Part shown: one piece after another, positions 29,989 through 38,739 of the stretch
Position numbering within the stretch: position 1 is the first letter of the stretch
How the letters are laid out: the number at the start of each line of letters is the position of its first letter
Source of the DNA: Inquilinus limosus DSM 16000
Lineage (GTDB): Bacteria; Pseudomonadota; Alphaproteobacteria; DSM-16000; Inquilinaceae
Reading direction: 5' to 3'
NCBI RefSeq assembly: GCF_000423185.1
Contig: NZ_AUHM01000021.1
Coordinates: 62,001 to 126,000, forward strand
DNA: 64,000 bases
The notes under the pieces: generated by a model
Told to the model about the DNA's origin: nothing
Databases searched by the model: none
Seen by the model: the letters and a program-made list of their open reading frames with translations, nothing else
Position numbers and translations under genes: made by a program

Positions 29989-30239
29989 CGGCGTGAAGGG
30001 CTGGTCCGCCCCCGCTTCGGCGGCAGGCTGCACCAAACGGAATTTTAGATCAAAGCCAAATAATATAATTTCTCTATCCAAGCAACATTACAACATAGTT
30101 GGCATTCCCGAGAACAACGGCCTCTCACATCATCTATACATTTCAGTTTACCAAAAAGTAAATATTCCCACTTATTCGACCGGATATATGGTTTTCCCAA
30201 TCGCGATTTCACATCAAAGCTGATTTAGAGGACACCGCC
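29989..30239 (+). promoter_or_regulatory. AT-rich upstream region of the glycine-rich protein
   Basis: From about 30040 the DNA is strikingly AT-rich for this genome, with runs such as TAATATAATTTC, and contains several TATAAT-like hexamers. No ORF of note lies in it. It is probably the promoter and possible silencer-binding region of the repeat protein. Confidence 0.5.
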
Positions 30240-31394
30240 ATGAAGTTGTGGCTTCCTTTGGCTTGCGCCGCCTTCGCGTCGACGGCGGCGCAGGCGAATT
30301 CCAACCTGTTCGAGCTCTGCAACGAGCCGTTCCGCGAACTCTCGCCGGCAGAACAGCAACTGGTCGTCAGCAAGGGCTGCGCCCTCGAGCCGGCCGGCGG
30401 TGCGGTCAATGTGGCGTCCCTTCCCGACGGTGCCGGCAGCGGGGCGGGAACGGGCACCGGGAGCGGCACCGGCTCGACCGGCGGCTCGAGCTCGGCCGGC
30501 GGTGGCGGCAACGGCGGCGGCCCGTCGGGTGGCGGCAACGGCGGCGGAGGCTCGCATGGCGGGGGCTCGGCTGGCGGCGGTTCGGGCGGCGGGTCCGGAG
30601 GTGGCGGCTCGGGCGGCGGAGGTTCGGGCGGCGGAGGCTCCGGCAGCGGCAATGGCGGCGGGATCAATGTCGGCGTGGGTGGCGGTGCCACCGGCAATGG
30701 CGGCGGCGTCAATGTCGGCATCGGCAGCGGCTCCGGCAGCAACAACAGCGGCGGGGTGAATGTCGGCGCGGCCGGCGGCGCCTCCCACAACTCCGGCGGC
30801 ATCAACGCCGGGGTCGGCAGCGGTGCCGCTTCGAACAACAGCGGCGGCATCAACGCCGGCCTCGGCACCGGCGCCGCGTCGGGCAACTCCGGCGGCATCA
30901 ATGCCGGCGTCGGCAGCGGCGCCGCCTCGTCCAACAGCGGCGGCCTGAATGCCGGTCTCGGCAAGTCCGCCGCGTCCGGCAACGCCAGCGGCATCAATGC
31001 CGGCCTGGGCAGCAAGGCGGCCTCCGGCAACTCCGGCAGCGTCAACGCCGGCCTCGGCACCGGCTCGGCCTCCTCGAACAGCGGCAGCATCAATGTCGGG
31101 CTCGGCGGCAAGGCGTCCTCCGGCAACACCGGCGGCGTCAATGCCGGCCTCGGCACCGGCGCCACCTCGGCCAACAGCGGCGGGCTGAATGTCGGGCTCG
31201 GGAGCAAGGCGGCCTCCGGCAACTCCGGCGGCATCAATGTCGGCATCGGCGACGACGGCACCGGCGCGGCCGGCACCAACAAGGGCGGCCTCAACGTCAG
31301 CATCGGCGGCAGGAACGGCATCGGCGTGAGCCTGGGCGGGCATGCGAGCGGGACCAGCATCGGCGGCGCCAGGCTCGGCGGCGCCCGCCGCTGA
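30240..31394 (+). CDS. Exported glycine-rich protein with 16-residue repeats
   Basis: A 384-residue secreted or surface protein. A signal peptide is followed by cleavage after STAAQA (about residue 19). A short conserved-looking head has two Cys (FELCNEPF, VVSKGCALEP). Next is a Gly/Ser linker (about 60-140) and then about 13 tandem units of roughly 16 residues with the pattern G-G-I/V/L-N-A/V-G-L/V-G-x-x-A-A-S-x-N-S. The regular aliphatic-Asn-x-Gly spacing suggests a stacked beta-solenoid; this is inference. I do not recognise the family. Possible roles are adhesion, matrix or an anti-freeze-like coat. Confidence 0.8.
   Translation: MKLWLPLACAAFASTAAQANSNLFELCNEPFRELSPAEQQLVVSKGCALEPAGGAVNVASLPDGAGSGAGTGTGSGTGSTGGSSSAGGGGNGGGPSGGGNGGGGSHGGGSAGGGSGGGSGGGGSGGGGSGGGGSGSGNGGGINVGVGGGATGNGGGVNVGIGSGSGSNNSGGVNVGAAGGASHNSGGINAGVGSGAASNNSGGINAGLGTGAASGNSGGINAGVGSGAASSNSGGLNAGLGKSAASGNASGINAGLGSKAASGNSGSVNAGLGTGSASSNSGSINVGLGGKASSGNTGGVNAGLGTGATSANSGGLNVGLGSKAASGNSGGINVGIGDDGTGAAGTNKGGLNVSIGGRNGIGVSLGGHASGTSIGGARLGGARR
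30657..31290 (+). repeat. Tandem 48-bp repeats encoding the 16-residue units
   Basis: About 13 imperfect in-frame copies with core GGC-GGC-ATC-AAT-GCC-GGC. Copies differ mainly at third bases and at the variable pair after the central Gly, so they are old or under selection rather than freshly amplified. Confidence 0.8.
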
Positions 31395-31406
31395 ACGGCG
31401 AAAGGC

Positions 31407-31438
31407 GAAGGGCCGGCGTCGCAGGGCGCCGGCCCTTC
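31407..31438 (+). terminator. Terminator hairpin after the glycine-rich protein
   Basis: A perfect 12-bp stem GAAGGGCCGGCG/CGCCGGCCCTTC with an 8-base loop, 12 nt after the stop. It is followed by GTCTGT, so the T-tract is weak. Confidence 0.6.
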
Positions 31439-31526
31439 GTCTGTCCGGCCGGCCCGGCGCGGCGCGACTTGACAGCCCGCCGGCCGCCGCGAACCATCCG
31501 GGCCCGCCCTCGGACCGGAGAGATCC

Positions 31527-32444
31527 ATGCCTCCCTATGCCGGCATCGCGACCTTCCTCAACGCCCCGCAGCGCCGCCGGCCGGAGGGCGGCCGCCCCGC
31601 CGTCGCGGTGCTGGGCCTGCCCTTCGATTTCGGCACCACCAACCGGCCCGGCTCACGCTTCGGCCCGGGCGCGATCCGGGCGGCGAGCCGGACGCTGACC
31701 GGCGACGACCATCCCGATCTGGGGCTGAGCCCGGAGGAGCGGCTGGATCTCTACGACGCCGGGGACGCCGCGCCGATCACCGCCGACATCGCCGGCAGCC
31801 TGGAGGCGATCCGCGCCGCGGCGGCGGAGCAGATCGGGGCCGGCGCCCGCCTCCTGGCCCTCGGCGGCGACCACACCGTCACCCTGCCGCTGCTGGAGGC
31901 GACCGCGGCGAAGCACGGACCGCTGGCGCTGATACAGTTCGACGCGCATGTCGACACCTGGGCCGGCACGCCCTCGGCCCGGATCTATCACGGCTCCTGG
32001 CTGCGCCACGCCGTCGAGCGCGGGCTGGTCGACCCGCGGGCCACGGTGCAGGTCGGGCTGCACAGCCCGGTCGACCGCGCCACCGCGGCCTGGACCCGCG
32101 ACCAGGGAATCACGGGCCTTTCGGCCGAAAGCGTGCATCTCGACGGCATCGACCGGACGGTGGAGCGGATCCGCGCCGTGATCGGCGACCGCCCGGCCTA
32201 TCTGACCTTCGACATCGACGGAATCGACCCCGGCATGGCGCCCGGCGTCGCCTGCCCGGAGGCCGGGGGCCTGTTCCCGTGGCAGGCGCTGGCGATGCTG
32301 CGCCGGCTGGGCGACGTCGCCTGGGTCGGGGCCGACGTGGTCGAGACCTGCCCGCCCCACGACCACTCCGACATCACCGCCGTGCTGGCCGCCACCATCG
32401 GCTGGACCTGGCTGTGTCTCCTGGCGGCGCGGATGCCGGCCTGA
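31527..32444 (+). CDS. Agmatinase/ureohydrolase family
   Basis: A 305-residue binuclear-manganese enzyme that releases urea from guanidino compounds. Metal ligands lie in LALGGDHTVTLPLL, LIQFDAHVDTW and YLTFDIDGIDPGMAPG; the PFDFGTTNRPGSRFGPGAIR start is the agmatinase/SpeB signature. Agmatine to putrescine is the likely reaction, though guanidinobutyrase and guanidinopropionase have the same motifs. It is a single gene with a GGAG site; no agmatine deiminase or arginine decarboxylase is nearby. Confidence 0.88.
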   Translation: MPPYAGIATFLNAPQRRRPEGGRPAVAVLGLPFDFGTTNRPGSRFGPGAIRAASRTLTGDDHPDLGLSPEERLDLYDAGDAAPITADIAGSLEAIRAAAAEQIGAGARLLALGGDHTVTLPLLEATAAKHGPLALIQFDAHVDTWAGTPSARIYHGSWLRHAVERGLVDPRATVQVGLHSPVDRATAAWTRDQGITGLSAESVHLDGIDRTVERIRAVIGDRPAYLTFDIDGIDPGMAPGVACPEAGGLFPWQALAMLRRLGDVAWVGADVVETCPPHDHSDITAVLAATIGWTWLCLLAARMPA

Positions 32445-32446
32445 CC

Positions 32447-32833
32447 TCAGTCGAGCACGGCGTAGCCGCGCCGGATCATGCAGTTCCGCACCACGTCGCG
32501 GGTGCTGGTGGCCGCGGAGGCGCCGCCGCCGACGGCACCGCTGAGGCCGCCGACCGAGGCCCCGATCGCGGCGCCGCGCCCGGCATTGCCGGTGAAGGCG
32601 CCGATGATCGCGCCGCCCGCCGCGCCGACCGCGCCGCCGACCAGCGCCCCGCCGACGGTGCGGCCGCCGGCGTCGACCTGCTGGGCCAGCTGCTGGCACT
32701 GGGCCAGGTCGTATTCGTAGTTCCGCCCGCCGGCGACGGAGGTCGCGGGGTCGATGATCGGCCGCACCTGTTCGGCACACGCGGCAAGACCGAGCGCCAG
32801 GACGGCGAAAATGACTCCCCTGCTCAAGCCCAT
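32447..32833 (-). CDS. Glycine-zipper outer-membrane lipoprotein
   Basis: A 128-residue exported protein. The signal ends in the lipobox LGLAAC at about residue 19. The mature part has a helical head with EYDLAQCQQLAQQ and then a long glycine zipper (GGALVGGAVGAAGGAIIGAF and AAIGASVGGLSGAVGGG), a membrane-packing segment of the SlyB/17-kDa antigen type. It ends with a conserved VRNCMIRRGYAVLD. Envelope integrity is the usual role. The ATG at 32833 follows AAGGA. It is convergent with the agmatinase gene. Confidence 0.85.
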   Translation of the reverse strand: MGLSRGVIFAVLALGLAACAEQVRPIIDPATSVAGGRNYEYDLAQCQQLAQQVDAGGRTVGGALVGGAVGAAGGAIIGAFTGNAGRGAAIGASVGGLSGAVGGGASAATSTRDVVRNCMIRRGYAVLD

Positions 32834-32996
32834 ATCCTTCTCCCTCGATCGGCCGGCGAACGGCGCTTCATGAATAAATAGTAACATTATCTGTTCCGGG
32901 CCATATGACCCGAAACCCATCGGCGAAGCATAACATAACGGTAACATCGGACTTGTAGGGTCACCGGCATCACCGACCGAAGCCGGCGAGGCCCGC

Positions 32997-34580
32997 ATGA
33001 CCACTTCCGTGCTCGACACAAGGGCCACCGGGGGGCTGTCACGCCTGACCCCGCTGGCGGTCGTCGCCCTGCTCGTCGTCGGCGTCGTCTATGCCGGCTG
33101 GAGCCTGGTCAACGATCTCGGCGAGGTGCATTCGCCGAGCCTCCTGCCCTTCATCCTGCTCGGCATCGCCCTGCTGATCGCGCTGGGCTTCGAGTTCGTC
33201 AACGGATTCCACGACACCGCCAACGCGGTGGCGACGGTGATCTACACCAACTCGCTGCCGCCCACGGTCGCGGTGATCTGGTCGGGCGTCTGGAACTTCC
33301 TCGGCGTCCTCACCTCCACCGGCCTCGTCGCCTTCGGCATCATCTCGCTGCTGCCGGTCGAGCTGATCCTGCAGGTCGGCAGCAACGCCGGCTTCGCCAT
33401 GGTGTTCGCCCTGCTGATCGCCGCCATCATCTGGAATGTCGGCACCTGGTATTTCGGCCTGCCCTCCTCCTCCTCGCACACGCTGATCGGCTCGATCATC
33501 GGCGTCGGGGTGATGAACCAGCTGATGGCGATCCCCGGCACCGGCACCAGCGGCGTGGACTGGTCGCAGGCGCTGGGCATCGGCAAGTCGCTGCTGTTCT
33601 CGCCGCTGATCGGCTTCGCCGCCGCGGCGCTGCTGCTGCTGGCCGCCAAGGCGCTGATCCGGCGACCGGAGCTGTACCGGGCGCCGGAAGGCGCCAAGCC
33701 GCCGCCGCTGTGGATCCGCGGCCTCCTGGTCCTGACCTGCACCGGCGTCAGCTTCGCCCACGGCTCCAATGACGGGCAGAAGGGCATGGGGCTGATCATG
33801 CTGATCCTGATCGGCACCGTGCCCACCGCCTATGCCCTGAACCGGGCGATGCCGGAGGCGCAGATCGCCGCCTTCGCCCAGGTGTCGGAGCAGGCGGCCG
33901 GAGTGTTTGACCACTATGCCGCCGGGGTGGCCGCGCCGGCCGATCCGCGCGCCGCGGTGACCGCCTATGTCCGCGACCGGGTCCTGGCGCCGGAGACGGT
34001 GCCGGCGCTGGCCGCCCTGACCCGCGAGATCGACCACGCCGTGGCCGGCCGCAGCTCGCTGGCCGCGGTGCCGCCGGAGCAGACCGGCAACATCCGCAAC
34101 GACATGTATCTCGCCTCCGAGGCGCTGAAGCAGATGGCGAAGGTCGGCGCGCCGGCCTTCACCGCCGAGGACGGCAAGGTGCTGACCGAGTATCGCGGCT
34201 ATCTCGACCAGGCGACCAAGTTCATCCCCGACTGGGTCAAGGTGGCGGTCGCCATCGCGCTCGGCCTCGGCACCATGGTCGGCTGGAAGCGCATCGTCGT
34301 CACCGTCGGCGAGAAGATCGGCAAGGAGCACCTGACCTACGCCCAGGGCGCCTCGGCCGAGCTGGTGGCGATGGCGACGATCGGCGCCGCCGACGTCTAC
34401 GGCCTGCCGGTCAGCACCACCCATGTGCTGTCCTCCGGCGTCGCCGGCACCATGGCGGCGAACCGCTCCGGCCTGCAATGGGGCACGATCCGCAACCTGA
34501 TCATGGCCTGGGTCCTGACCCTGCCGGCCTCGATCGCGCTCGCCGCCGCGCTCTACTGGCTGCTGCGGCACCTGTTCTGA
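32997..34580 (+). CDS. Inorganic phosphate transporter, PiT family
   Basis: A 527-residue low-affinity phosphate symporter of the inner membrane. The two PiT signatures are clear: FEFVNGFHDTANAVATVIYTNSL near residue 60 and VSFAHGSNDGQKGMGLIML near 255. GLPSSSSHTLIGSIIGVG and GLPVSTTHVLSSGVAG mark the two halves. A central hydrophilic loop (about 290-400) separates them. No Pho box is evident in the 163-bp gap upstream. A CorA-family gene starts 15 nt downstream, so they may be co-transcribed. Confidence 0.93.
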   Translation: MTTSVLDTRATGGLSRLTPLAVVALLVVGVVYAGWSLVNDLGEVHSPSLLPFILLGIALLIALGFEFVNGFHDTANAVATVIYTNSLPPTVAVIWSGVWNFLGVLTSTGLVAFGIISLLPVELILQVGSNAGFAMVFALLIAAIIWNVGTWYFGLPSSSSHTLIGSIIGVGVMNQLMAIPGTGTSGVDWSQALGIGKSLLFSPLIGFAAAALLLLAAKALIRRPELYRAPEGAKPPPLWIRGLLVLTCTGVSFAHGSNDGQKGMGLIMLILIGTVPTAYALNRAMPEAQIAAFAQVSEQAAGVFDHYAAGVAAPADPRAAVTAYVRDRVLAPETVPALAALTREIDHAVAGRSSLAAVPPEQTGNIRNDMYLASEALKQMAKVGAPAFTAEDGKVLTEYRGYLDQATKFIPDWVKVAVAIALGLGTMVGWKRIVVTVGEKIGKEHLTYAQGASAELVAMATIGAADVYGLPVSTTHVLSSGVAGTMAANRSGLQWGTIRNLIMAWVLTLPASIALAAALYWLLRHLF

Positions 34581-34594
34581 ACCGGGATCGGGAT

Positions 34595-35599
34595 TTGCAC
34601 GGGACGCGACCGGTCACCTTCCATTTCGGCGACGCCGTCGCCGCCGCCTATCGCTTCGACCCCGCCTCCGGCGCCTGCGTCCAGGCCGGGGTCGATCCGG
34701 TGCCGGAGGCGGGCGACGGCTGGGTCTGGCTGCATCTGAAGCTGACCGACGCCCGCGCCCGGCACTGGCTGGCGCGCCACGAGGCCCTGCCGCCGGCGGT
34801 GGCGCAATGGCTGCTGGACGGGCCCGAGCGGGTGCAGGTGCAGCGGCTGGACGGCTGGCTGGTCGGCGCCGCCAACGGGCTGCACCACGACTTCGCCTTC
34901 GAGCCGGACCAGATCGGCCGGCTGCGCTTCTGCCTGGGGCCGAATCTCCTGGTCACCGGCCGGCGCCATCCGCTGCGCGCGATCGACGAGATCCGCCGCA
35001 GCCTGGCCGCCGGGCGCGCACCGGCCACGGCGCTGGGCATGCTGGCGCTCGCGGTCGAGCATCTGGCGGCGGAGGCCGAGACGATCGTCGAGACGCTGAT
35101 GGACGAGATCGACGGCATCGAGGACCGGGTGCTGGACGACCGGTCGACCGGCACGGTCGAGGACCGCCGGGCGCTGGGCCGCATCCGCCGCAGCGCCGCG
35201 GCGCTGCGGCGGCACCTGCTGCCGGAAGGCGCCGCCTTCGCCGCCGGCCTCGACGACCTGCCGGACTGGGCCGATTCGGCCGGCCGCGCCGGCCTGGCCG
35301 CCGCCGCGGAGCGCTTCCGCCGCATCGCCCACAGCCTGGACGAGGTGACCGACCGCGCCCGCCTGCTGCAGGAGGAGATCGCGGCCCAGCGGGCGGAGGC
35401 GATGAACCGCAGCCTGCTGGCCCTGGCGGTGCTGACCGCGATCTTCCTGCCGATGACGCTGATCACCGGCATCTTCGGCATGAACGTCGCCGGCCTGCCG
35501 GGCCTGCAGGATCCTTCCGCCTTCCTATGGGTGATGCTGCTGATCCTGGCCGCCGGCGCGGCGACGCTGGCGCTGATGCTCTGGCGGAGGATGTTCTAA
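34595..35599 (+). CDS. CorA-family divalent cation transporter (ZntB-like)
   Basis: A 334-residue pentameric cation channel. It has the long cytosolic domain (WVWLHLKLTDARARHWL onward), a coiled stalk helix, and two C-terminal membrane helices joined by the GMN motif in ITGIFGMNVAGLPG. The GMNVxGxPG form resembles the zinc transporter ZntB more than magnesium CorA, so zinc is the better guess. No ATG precedes the domain. A TTG at 34595 right after the phosphate transporter is chosen; CTG 34577, overlapping that gene's stop, is an alternative. Confidence 0.85.
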   Translation: MHGTRPVTFHFGDAVAAAYRFDPASGACVQAGVDPVPEAGDGWVWLHLKLTDARARHWLARHEALPPAVAQWLLDGPERVQVQRLDGWLVGAANGLHHDFAFEPDQIGRLRFCLGPNLLVTGRRHPLRAIDEIRRSLAAGRAPATALGMLALAVEHLAAEAETIVETLMDEIDGIEDRVLDDRSTGTVEDRRALGRIRRSAAALRRHLLPEGAAFAAGLDDLPDWADSAGRAGLAAAAERFRRIAHSLDEVTDRARLLQEEIAAQRAEAMNRSLLALAVLTAIFLPMTLITGIFGMNVAGLPGLQDPSAFLWVMLLILAAGAATLALMLWRRMF

Positions 35600-35603
35600 G
35601 GCG

Positions 35604-36917
35604 CTATTGGGCCGCGGTGCGGCTGCCGATCGCCGGCAGGTTGCGCAGCAGCAGCCGCACCAGCTCCGACTGCCGGTTGGTGCGGGTCTTGATGAAGATC
35701 TTCTTCAGATGATTGCGGATCGTCTCGTAGCTGACGTCGAGCCGGGTCGCGATCTCCTTCAGCGACAGGCCCGCGGCCAGCTCGCCGGCGATCCGGGCCT
35801 CGGTCGCGGTCAGGCCGTACAGGCGCCGCAGCTCCGGCTGCGACAGCTGGTTCGCCGGTGCCGGCGCGGCGATGAACACCGCCGCCTTGGGCTGCGCCAG
35901 GCTGAGCAGCGGCCGGTTGCGGCTGACCGGCGAGACCAGCACCGCCAGCTGGTCGCCGCCCGCCGTGTCCGACAGGGTCAGCCCGCCGCCCGGCGCCACC
36001 CCCGGATCGTCGAGGATGATCGAGGCCGAGGCGATGAGCTGGCGCAGCTTCGCCGTCTCGCCCGGCTGGGCGGCGCAGAGCAGGCCGCGCTGGTCGATGC
36101 GCAGCGCGGTGCCGGCCCGCAGCAGCGCCTCGGCGAGCCGGTTGGAGAAGGAGACCCGGCCGATCGGATCGGTCAGGATCACCCCGATCGACAGGCGGTC
36201 GAGGCCGGTTTCCAGGGCGTCGCGCTGGTTGACCACATCGCCCAGCCGCTGGTGGATCTGGGCGGCACGGGCGAAATGCGGCAGCAGCCGCCGCATCATC
36301 TCCGCCAGCCGCGCCGTCTCCTCCTGCGCCATCGGCTCGGCATGCAGCACGCTGACATGGGCCGAGACGCCGCCGCGGCGCAGGAAGGTGCCGCCGATGC
36401 CGGAGAACAGCTGCTGCGGCCGCAGCCAGTCGGAATAGAATTCGGTCCGCTCCAGCGCGCGGCGCGGCACCAGCGTGTCGCTGACCGTGACCTCGCCGAC
36501 GGCGCGGCCCAGCACCTGCTCGCTCCACGGATTGAGCCGCCAGAAATGCTGGGCGTAGCTCTCGAGGAAGGCCGGATCCCACCGGCTGGTCGCCGCCAGC
36601 GCCTCGAACACCGTGCTGTCGGCGTCCTCGGATTCGTGCAGCAGGTACAGGCTGGCGTGGCCGTCCGCGAACATGCGGGCGAGATCGTTGAGAACCGAGT
36701 CCCACAGCCCCTGGTCGAGCGCCGCGTCGTAGATTTTTGCGATGAGGTCGGGCAGATCATCCGCCATATCGGCAACGATCCTCGACGGGACGCTGAACGA
36801 ACGGGCGTTGCGCCGCAGCACCCGGCTGGCATCACCAGCCTGTCGAGGAACATAGTCCATTTGGGTCAGGTTGCCACCCTCAATTTGCGAATAGGACTGG
36901 GATGGGTTTTCAGTCAT
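35604..36917 (-). CDS. LuxR-family (GerE-type HTH) transcriptional regulator
   Basis: A regulator of up to 437 residues. The C-terminal helix-turn-helix is LuxR/GerE type (LTATEARIAGELAAGLSLKEIATRLDVSYETIRNHLKKIFIKT). The N-terminal region (LPDLIAKIYDAALDQGLWDSVL) and the middle (VNQRDALETGLDRLSIGVILTDPIGRVSFSNRLAEALL, PAS-like) match a family of alphaproteobacterial regulators with an unknown sensor domain. It has no receiver domain and no typical acyl-homoserine-lactone pocket motif. Three starts are possible: ATG 36917, 36860 and 36767. The last gives the usual family N-terminus. It is convergent with the CorA-type gene. Confidence 0.88.
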   Translation of the reverse strand: MTENPSQSYSQIEGGNLTQMDYVPRQAGDASRVLRRNARSFSVPSRIVADMADDLPDLIAKIYDAALDQGLWDSVLNDLARMFADGHASLYLLHESEDADSTVFEALAATSRWDPAFLESYAQHFWRLNPWSEQVLGRAVGEVTVSDTLVPRRALERTEFYSDWLRPQQLFSGIGGTFLRRGGVSAHVSVLHAEPMAQEETARLAEMMRRLLPHFARAAQIHQRLGDVVNQRDALETGLDRLSIGVILTDPIGRVSFSNRLAEALLRAGTALRIDQRGLLCAAQPGETAKLRQLIASASIILDDPGVAPGGGLTLSDTAGGDQLAVLVSPVSRNRPLLSLAQPKAAVFIAAPAPANQLSQPELRRLYGLTATEARIAGELAAGLSLKEIATRLDVSYETIRNHLKKIFIKTRTNRQSELVRLLLRNLPAIGSRTAAQ

Positions 36918-37073
36918 CCTCTGGGTGTTTCATGAGCATAAGATTACAGACACCCACGTAAATTGATACAGTTTTTATCCAAGTCGAGTCATATCGTTTA
37001 AGATATCGTCAGCCGAGCGGATCGTCCGGGAGGTTCAACCGAGGGCGACGTGCAACCGACGGCGAGACACGGG

Positions 37074-37112
37074 ACAGGCCGCACCCGGTTGGTGCGGCCT
37101 GTTCTCATTTTG
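37074..37112 (+). terminator. Strong intrinsic terminator in the luxR/cytochrome c gap
   Basis: An 11-bp perfect stem ACAGGCCGCAC/GTGCGGCCTGT (37074-37084 with 37092-37102) with a 7-base loop is followed on the plus strand by TCTCATTTT. No plus-strand gene lies upstream of it: the region 36918-37073 is free of ORFs. It may therefore end a short untranslated RNA, or serve the minus-strand cytochrome c transcript. Confidence 0.6.
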
Positions 37113-37135
37113 GGGACCGGACTCTGCCGGCGTCC

Positions 37136-37462
37136 TCACCGGAACCTGATGCCGGAATACCACGCGGCGAGATCTGCGATATCCTGGTCGCTCAAGGATC
37201 TGGCGGCCGCCGACATCTGCGGATCGGTCCGCTTCCCGTTCCGGAAGGCCTTCAGCTGCGCCTCGAGATAGGCTTGGTTCCGGCCGGCGATGTCGGGCAC
37301 GTTCGGCATCCGGCCCAGCCCGTCGATCCCATGGCAGGCCACGCAGGACCGCCGGGCCTTGGCCCGGCCGGCGGCGCTGTCGCCATCCGCCCGGGCCGCC
37401 CCGAACGCCGCCACCGCGGCGGCCGCGACCAGCCCCGCGCCGGCCCGTCTCATCCACCGCAT
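37136..37462 (-). CDS. Periplasmic c-type cytochrome (class I, c553-like)
   Basis: A 108-residue exported haem protein. A signal peptide ends near GAARA (residue 25). The haem motif CVACHGIDGLG follows, with an axial Met candidate in TDPQMSAAARSLSDQDIADLAAWYSG, the closing helix of small cytochromes c. It probably carries electrons to a terminal oxidase or periplasmic enzyme; the partner is unknown. It lies 13 nt downstream of the DUF4010 gene on the same strand, so the two are likely co-transcribed. Confidence 0.9.
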   Translation of the reverse strand: MRWMRRAGAGLVAAAAVAAFGAARADGDSAAGRAKARRSCVACHGIDGLGRMPNVPDIAGRNQAYLEAQLKAFRNGKRTDPQMSAAARSLSDQDIADLAAWYSGIRFR

Positions 37463-37475
37463 CTCTCCGCCTCCT

Positions 37476-38723
37476 TCACGTCGCCGAGAGGGCCATGCCG
37501 GCGACGCCGGCGGCCAGCATCGCGGCCGTCGCCGGCAGGATGCGCAGCGCCATCACCCGGCCGCCCAGGACGACGGCGAGGCCGGCCTTGACCAGGGTGT
37601 TCACCCCGGCCGCGATCAGCACCACCGCGGCGCCGGCCGCGACACCCAGCCCGCCCTGGGTCAGCCGCGCCGCCGACAGGGTGATGGCGTCGACATCCGC
37701 CAGGCCGGAGACGGCGGCGAGAAGATAGAGGCCGGCGACGCCGAGATACTCGTCCAGCAGCTTCGAGAGCACCAGCACGGCCACGATCAGCGCCACGATC
37801 TTCAGCGCCGACCAGAGATCCAGCGGGTTGCCGAGCGGGGGCGCCTCGCTGGTCCTTTCGGAGGCGGCCCGCCACAGCCACAGGCCGAAGCCGACCGCCA
37901 CCGCCGCGGCCCCGACGAGGGACGCCGCCAGGGCCAGGGCCAGCGGCGGATGCAGGACCAGGACCAGCACACCGATACGGATCACCATCACCGCCCAGGC
38001 GGCGACGATGCCGGCGGCCAGCGCCGGTGCCGCCTGCGGCGCGGCCCGCGCCTGGCGGGCGAAGACCAGGGTCAGCGCGGTGGAGGAGGCGAGGCCTCCC
38101 AGCAGCCCGGTCAGCAGCGTCCCGACCCGGGGGCCGGCGATGCGCACGGCGGCGTAGCCGGCGAAGGACAGGCCGGCGACCAGCACCACCAGCCACCAGA
38201 TCCTGGCCGGGTTGATCGCGCCCCACGGGTCGAGCGTCCGGTCCGGCAGGAAGGGCGGCACCACCACCGCGATCAGCAGGAACTGCAGCGCCGCCGCCGT
38301 CTCGGCCGGGGTGAAACGCTCCAGCCAGCCGTGCAGCCGGGCCTTCTCGCGCAGCAGCAGGGCCACGACCACGGCGCCGCCCACGCCGGCCAGGTCGTGC
38401 CCGATCCCGGCGGCGGCGCCGAGCAGGGCCGTGACCAGCATCGCGACCTCGGTGGTCAGGCCGAGGCTGCCCTGCTCGCGCCAATAAGCCGCCAGCATGT
38501 AGGCCCCGATCCCGGCCAGGAACAGCAGCAGCGGACCGGGGCCGAGATCCGGCGCCAGGAAGACGGCGAGGCCGCCGCCGAAGCCGGTGATGGCGAAGGT
38601 GCGCAAGCCGGCGGCGCGGCGGCCCTCGGGCCGGTCCCGGTCGGTCCAGCCGCGCTCCAGCCCGATGATCAGGCCGACGGCCAGGGCAGCGCCGAGGCGG
38701 ATGGCGACGGTCAGATCGTCCAT
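37476..38723 (-). CDS. MgtC/SapB-DUF4010 family membrane protein
   Basis: A 415-residue inner-membrane protein with about 12 hydrophobic segments. The first 130 residues are MgtC/SapB-like (LGAALAVGLIIGLERGW, AAGLRTFAITGFGGGLA); the remainder is the DUF4010 domain (LLGGLASSTALTLVFARQA, LYLLAAVSGLADVDAITLSAARL). The family is uncharacterised; a transport or Mg-stress role is suggested only by the MgtC part. The start at 38723 gives a typical N-terminus (DDLTVAIRLGAALAVG). Confidence 0.88.
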   Translation of the reverse strand: MDDLTVAIRLGAALAVGLIIGLERGWTDRDRPEGRRAAGLRTFAITGFGGGLAVFLAPDLGPGPLLLFLAGIGAYMLAAYWREQGSLGLTTEVAMLVTALLGAAAGIGHDLAGVGGAVVVALLLREKARLHGWLERFTPAETAAALQFLLIAVVVPPFLPDRTLDPWGAINPARIWWLVVLVAGLSFAGYAAVRIAGPRVGTLLTGLLGGLASSTALTLVFARQARAAPQAAPALAAGIVAAWAVMVIRIGVLVLVLHPPLALALAASLVGAAAVAVGFGLWLWRAASERTSEAPPLGNPLDLWSALKIVALIVAVLVLSKLLDEYLGVAGLYLLAAVSGLADVDAITLSAARLTQGGLGVAAGAAVVLIAAGVNTLVKAGLAVVLGGRVMALRILPATAAMLAAGVAGMALSAT

Positions 38724-38739
38724 CCGCCGCGCTCTCCGG

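Noticed and set aside
30248-32881. An 877-codon plus-strand frame across the glycine-rich gene and agmatinase
   Set aside because: Arg/Gln-rich out-of-frame reading of both real genes; no ribosome-binding site or motifs.
32834-32996. Pho box upstream of the PiT transporter
   Set aside because: GTAACAT-like words occur twice, but spacing and sequence do not match the direct repeats of a Pho box.
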